From: Actinomycetes bacterium
GTDB taxonomy: Bacteria > Actinomycetota > Acidimicrobiia > Acidimicrobiales > Microtrichaceae
DNA length: 64,000 nucleotides
Reading direction: 5' to 3'
Assembly: GCA_024222295.1 (NCBI GenBank)
Contig: JAAEPF010000033.1
Span: forward strand, 95,691-159,690
The position numbers were made by a program, and so were the translations under genes. Shown piece after piece: positions 62,425 to 64,000 of this stretch. Every line of letters starts with the position of its first letter. The first letter of the stretch is position 1. Below the pieces are notes generated by a model that had not been told where the DNA came from, did not search any database, and worked only from the letters and a program-made list of their open reading frames with translations.

Positions 62425-62430
62425 GTGCAG

Positions 62431-62655
62431 ATGAGCCCCGAATCTGTGGAGACGGTCGGTACGGAAGGCGAAGAGCCGCTTGGCTTCGCATGCCCGCGCT
62501 GTGGACAGGGCGTCGAGCAGCACTTCTACGGTCCCTGTGGAACCTGCCGTGACGTGCTGCGGGCGACGGTCGGTGCGGATGCCCGTGAAGTGGCCGCGGC
62601 GGAGTACGAGCCGAAGATGAACGTGACGCCCAACGCCGTAGCCACCAAGGACTGA
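62431..62655 (+). CDS. Small zinc-ribbon protein
   Basis: 74 residues with two CxxC pairs, FACPRCGQGVE and YGPCGTCRDVLR, spaced 15 residues apart, the pattern of a treble-clef or zinc-ribbon knuckle. The rest is acidic and short. Role unknown: such small zinc proteins may bind RNA, DNA or a partner protein. The frame reaches 63 nt further upstream, but the -10-like box supports ATG 62431. It is divergent from the hypothetical gene at 62031 and converges on the glycosylase gene with a 21-bp gap. Confidence 0.72.
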   Translation: MSPESVETVGTEGEEPLGFACPRCGQGVEQHFYGPCGTCRDVLRATVGADAREVAAAEYEPKMNVTPNAVATKD

Positions 62656-62676
62656 CCTCGGGGGGCACCGGAGGCG

Positions 62677-63639
62677 TCACATCTCGGCTATGGGCAGCGG
62701 GTTGTACCTCGGTCCGCGTCTTGGCGCGGATGCCATGCCGGAGGTCTTGAGCAGCCGCGTGACGCGTCCGCGCTGCGGCCGGAAGGGCTCCAGCAGCTCG
62801 AGCATGCGTTCGTCGCTGCCGCGGTGTTCGCCGGCGAGGGCAAAGCAGATGCCGTTGGGTAGGTGAAGGTCGCCGAGCAACACCACGTCGGGATCACCGA
62901 GCACGGCAGCGGCGAGGGCTGTGGAGGTCCACTCACCGACTCCCGGGATTGTCTCGGCCACACGCCGGAATTCCGATGTCCGCGAGACATCCGGGGCCTG
63001 CGGCGGTCCTGCCACGCGCTCGAGGGTGTCCAGGCGCCGGATGATGCCACGCACGGCATCCGCACGGCGTCGTTCTACACCGAGGGTGTGCCAGTGGGCA
63101 TCGCCGAGGTCGAGCACGGTGCGAGGCGAAGGGGCCAGACGCACATCGTGTGGGCCCGGGGCCTGCGAGCCGTGGCCGGCCACCAGGCCTCGCCAGGATC
63201 GATGAGCCTCGGCCTTGGTGACGCGCTGGCCGAGCACGGTCGGGACCACGACGTCCCACAGGCTCAAGGACCGGGCCATCAGCACCCCGCTCTGCCCCCT
63301 GGCCGCGGAACGCACCACCGGATGCACGTCCGCTGCCGGAATGGCCGGGTCGTCGTGCAGGCCGGCCATCCAGTCGGCTCGCCCGGCCACCCAGTTCGCT
63401 CCCGGGCCGTAGGCAGTCGCCGTCAGCTCGGTGGTGGCTCCCCGCGGCCTGCGGCGGCTCCGGAACTCGACCGTTGTGGGTCCGTCTGCTGTCCACATGG
63501 CGCGCACGGCCAGGGTGGCGTCGCCGGCCTCATCCACGTGCCACGTAGGATCCGACGCACTGTCGGCCAGCGCGCGCATGGTTCCCACGAGGTCATATGG
63601 CTGCTCGAGCTCCCAGTCGCGCGAAGCGGTCTCAGTCAT
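62677..63639 (-). CDS. DNA-3-methyladenine glycosylase II, AlkA-like (HhH-GPD)
   Basis: 320 residues. The helix-hairpin-helix is TIPGVGEWTSTALAA, and catalytic Asp257 lies in VVLLGDLHLP, the position of Asp238 in AlkA. An N-terminal beta domain of about 100 residues precedes the GPD fold, as in AlkA. It excises alkylated bases from DNA. ATG 63639 overlaps the 3' end of the upstream acyl-CoA synthetase gene by 8 bp, so it is in that operon, an unusual partner for a repair gene. Confidence 0.87.
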   Translation of the reverse strand: MTETASRDWELEQPYDLVGTMRALADSASDPTWHVDEAGDATLAVRAMWTADGPTTVEFRSRRRPRGATTELTATAYGPGANWVAGRADWMAGLHDDPAIPAADVHPVVRSAARGQSGVLMARSLSLWDVVVPTVLGQRVTKAEAHRSWRGLVAGHGSQAPGPHDVRLAPSPRTVLDLGDAHWHTLGVERRRADAVRGIIRRLDTLERVAGPPQAPDVSRTSEFRRVAETIPGVGEWTSTALAAAVLGDPDVVLLGDLHLPNGICFALAGEHRGSDERMLELLEPFRPQRGRVTRLLKTSGMASAPRRGPRYNPLPIAEM

Positions 63640-64000
63640 CTGCAGCCATCGAGGCGGCCCACCTGTAGTCGGCCTTGCCGGAAGGGGAGCGAACCATCTC
63701 GCCCACCCTCAGGATCTGCTTGGGGAGCTTGTAGTGGGCGATGTGCTCGCCCGCGGCGTCCAACAGCGAGGCGTCGTCGAGCGACTCCCCGTCGCGCAGC
63801 TCCACGATCGCCACGACCTCCTGGCCCCAGCGTTCGCTCGCCCGGCCACAGACCACAGCGTCCCAGACCGCCGGGTGGGTCTTGAGGGCGGTCTCGACCT
63901 CTTCGGCGAACACCTTCTCGCCACCGGTGTTGATGCACACCGAGTCGCGGCCATGCAGCTCGATTGCGCCGGCGGGGGTCCAGCGCGCGCGGTCACCTGC
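63632..64000 (-). CDS. AMP-binding acyl-CoA synthetase, C-terminal part (start beyond window)
   Basis: The last 122 residues of an adenylate-forming enzyme. GRDSVCINTGGEKVFAEEVE carries the hinge and the A8 loop, PAVWDAVVCGRASERWGQEV the C-terminal subdomain, and SPSGKADYRW the conserved catalytic Lys of the A10 motif. Members activate fatty or aromatic acids as acyl-AMP then acyl-CoA; the sequence style fits long-chain FadD-type proteins of actinobacteria. The N-terminal 400 or so residues lie outside. It is co-transcribed with the AlkA-like gene. Confidence 0.88.
   Translation of the reverse strand, partial: AGDRARWTPAGAIELHGRDSVCINTGGEKVFAEEVETALKTHPAVWDAVVCGRASERWGQEVVAIVELRDGESLDDASLLDAAGEHIAHYKLPKQILRVGEMVRSPSGKADYRWAASMAADD

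Noticed and set aside
1-64000. tRNA, rRNA, insertion sequences, phage, CRISPR arrays, toxin-antitoxin or restriction genes
   Set aside because: Looked for; none recognised. All long frames are explained by ordinary chromosomal genes.

Overview
This is 64 kb of high-GC DNA that reads as a chromosome segment from a free-living actinobacterium, most likely of the Acidimicrobiia type. That placement is inferred from gene content and style: UbiB-like kinase, LytR-CpsA-Psr protein, TadE/TadG pilus-type proteins, AftD-like arabinofuranosyltransferase, DUF2516-like protein, polyprenol-phosphate mannose synthase, many GTG starts, and many genes with a -10 box 6-8 bp before the start codon (leaderless mRNAs). 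No rRNA, tRNA, insertion sequence, phage gene or CRISPR array was seen, and no gene-free stretch exceeds 300 bp.

Layout. 1-7.5 kb: FAD-linked oxidase (cut by the window edge), a small CxxC protein coupled to a CsoR/CstR-type repressor with a self-operator, a CoA-transferase, an Rrf2 regulator, and a CoxD/CoxE/XdhC-type maturation operon ending in a 2-oxoglutarate oxygenase. 7.5-12.2 kb: a membrane protein joining a sigma-like region to a serine-less hydrolase domain, an LCP protein, a cyclophilin and a UbiB kinase. 12.2-18.4 kb: two TadE/TadG pairs on opposite strands around an aldehyde dehydrogenase. 18.4-23.1 kb: a minus-strand operon (CapA lipoprotein, M18 aminopeptidase, enoyl-CoA hydratase, alpha/beta hydrolase, J-domain protein). 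23.2-29.4 kb: gltB-gltD behind a structured 5' leader. 29.4-36.8 kb: glycosyltransferases, a spermidine-synthase-like membrane protein, a dehydrogenase, a nitroreductase and a nucleotidase.

36.9-62.0 kb is the most distinctive part: a cell-surface glycan island. It holds an AftD-like enzyme, about five GT-C-like multi-pass proteins, a polyprenol-phosphate mannose synthase that could supply their lipid-linked donor, and four acyltransferase-3 proteins carrying five AT3 domains. One is a tandem AT3-AT3 fusion; another is AT3 followed by a degenerate and then an intact SGNH domain. The picture is sugar transfer outside the membrane followed by O-acylation of the glycan. The right end (62-64 kb) holds small proteins, an AlkA-type DNA glycosylase and the C-terminus of an acyl-CoA synthetase.

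The observations most worth following are three same-loop hairpins in the gltB leader that fit the hexaloop rule for ANTAR-protein targets, the pseudo-SGNH and double-AT3 architectures, the sigma-like/pseudo-hydrolase membrane protein, and the CstR-like switch whose operator covers its own -10 box and start codon.
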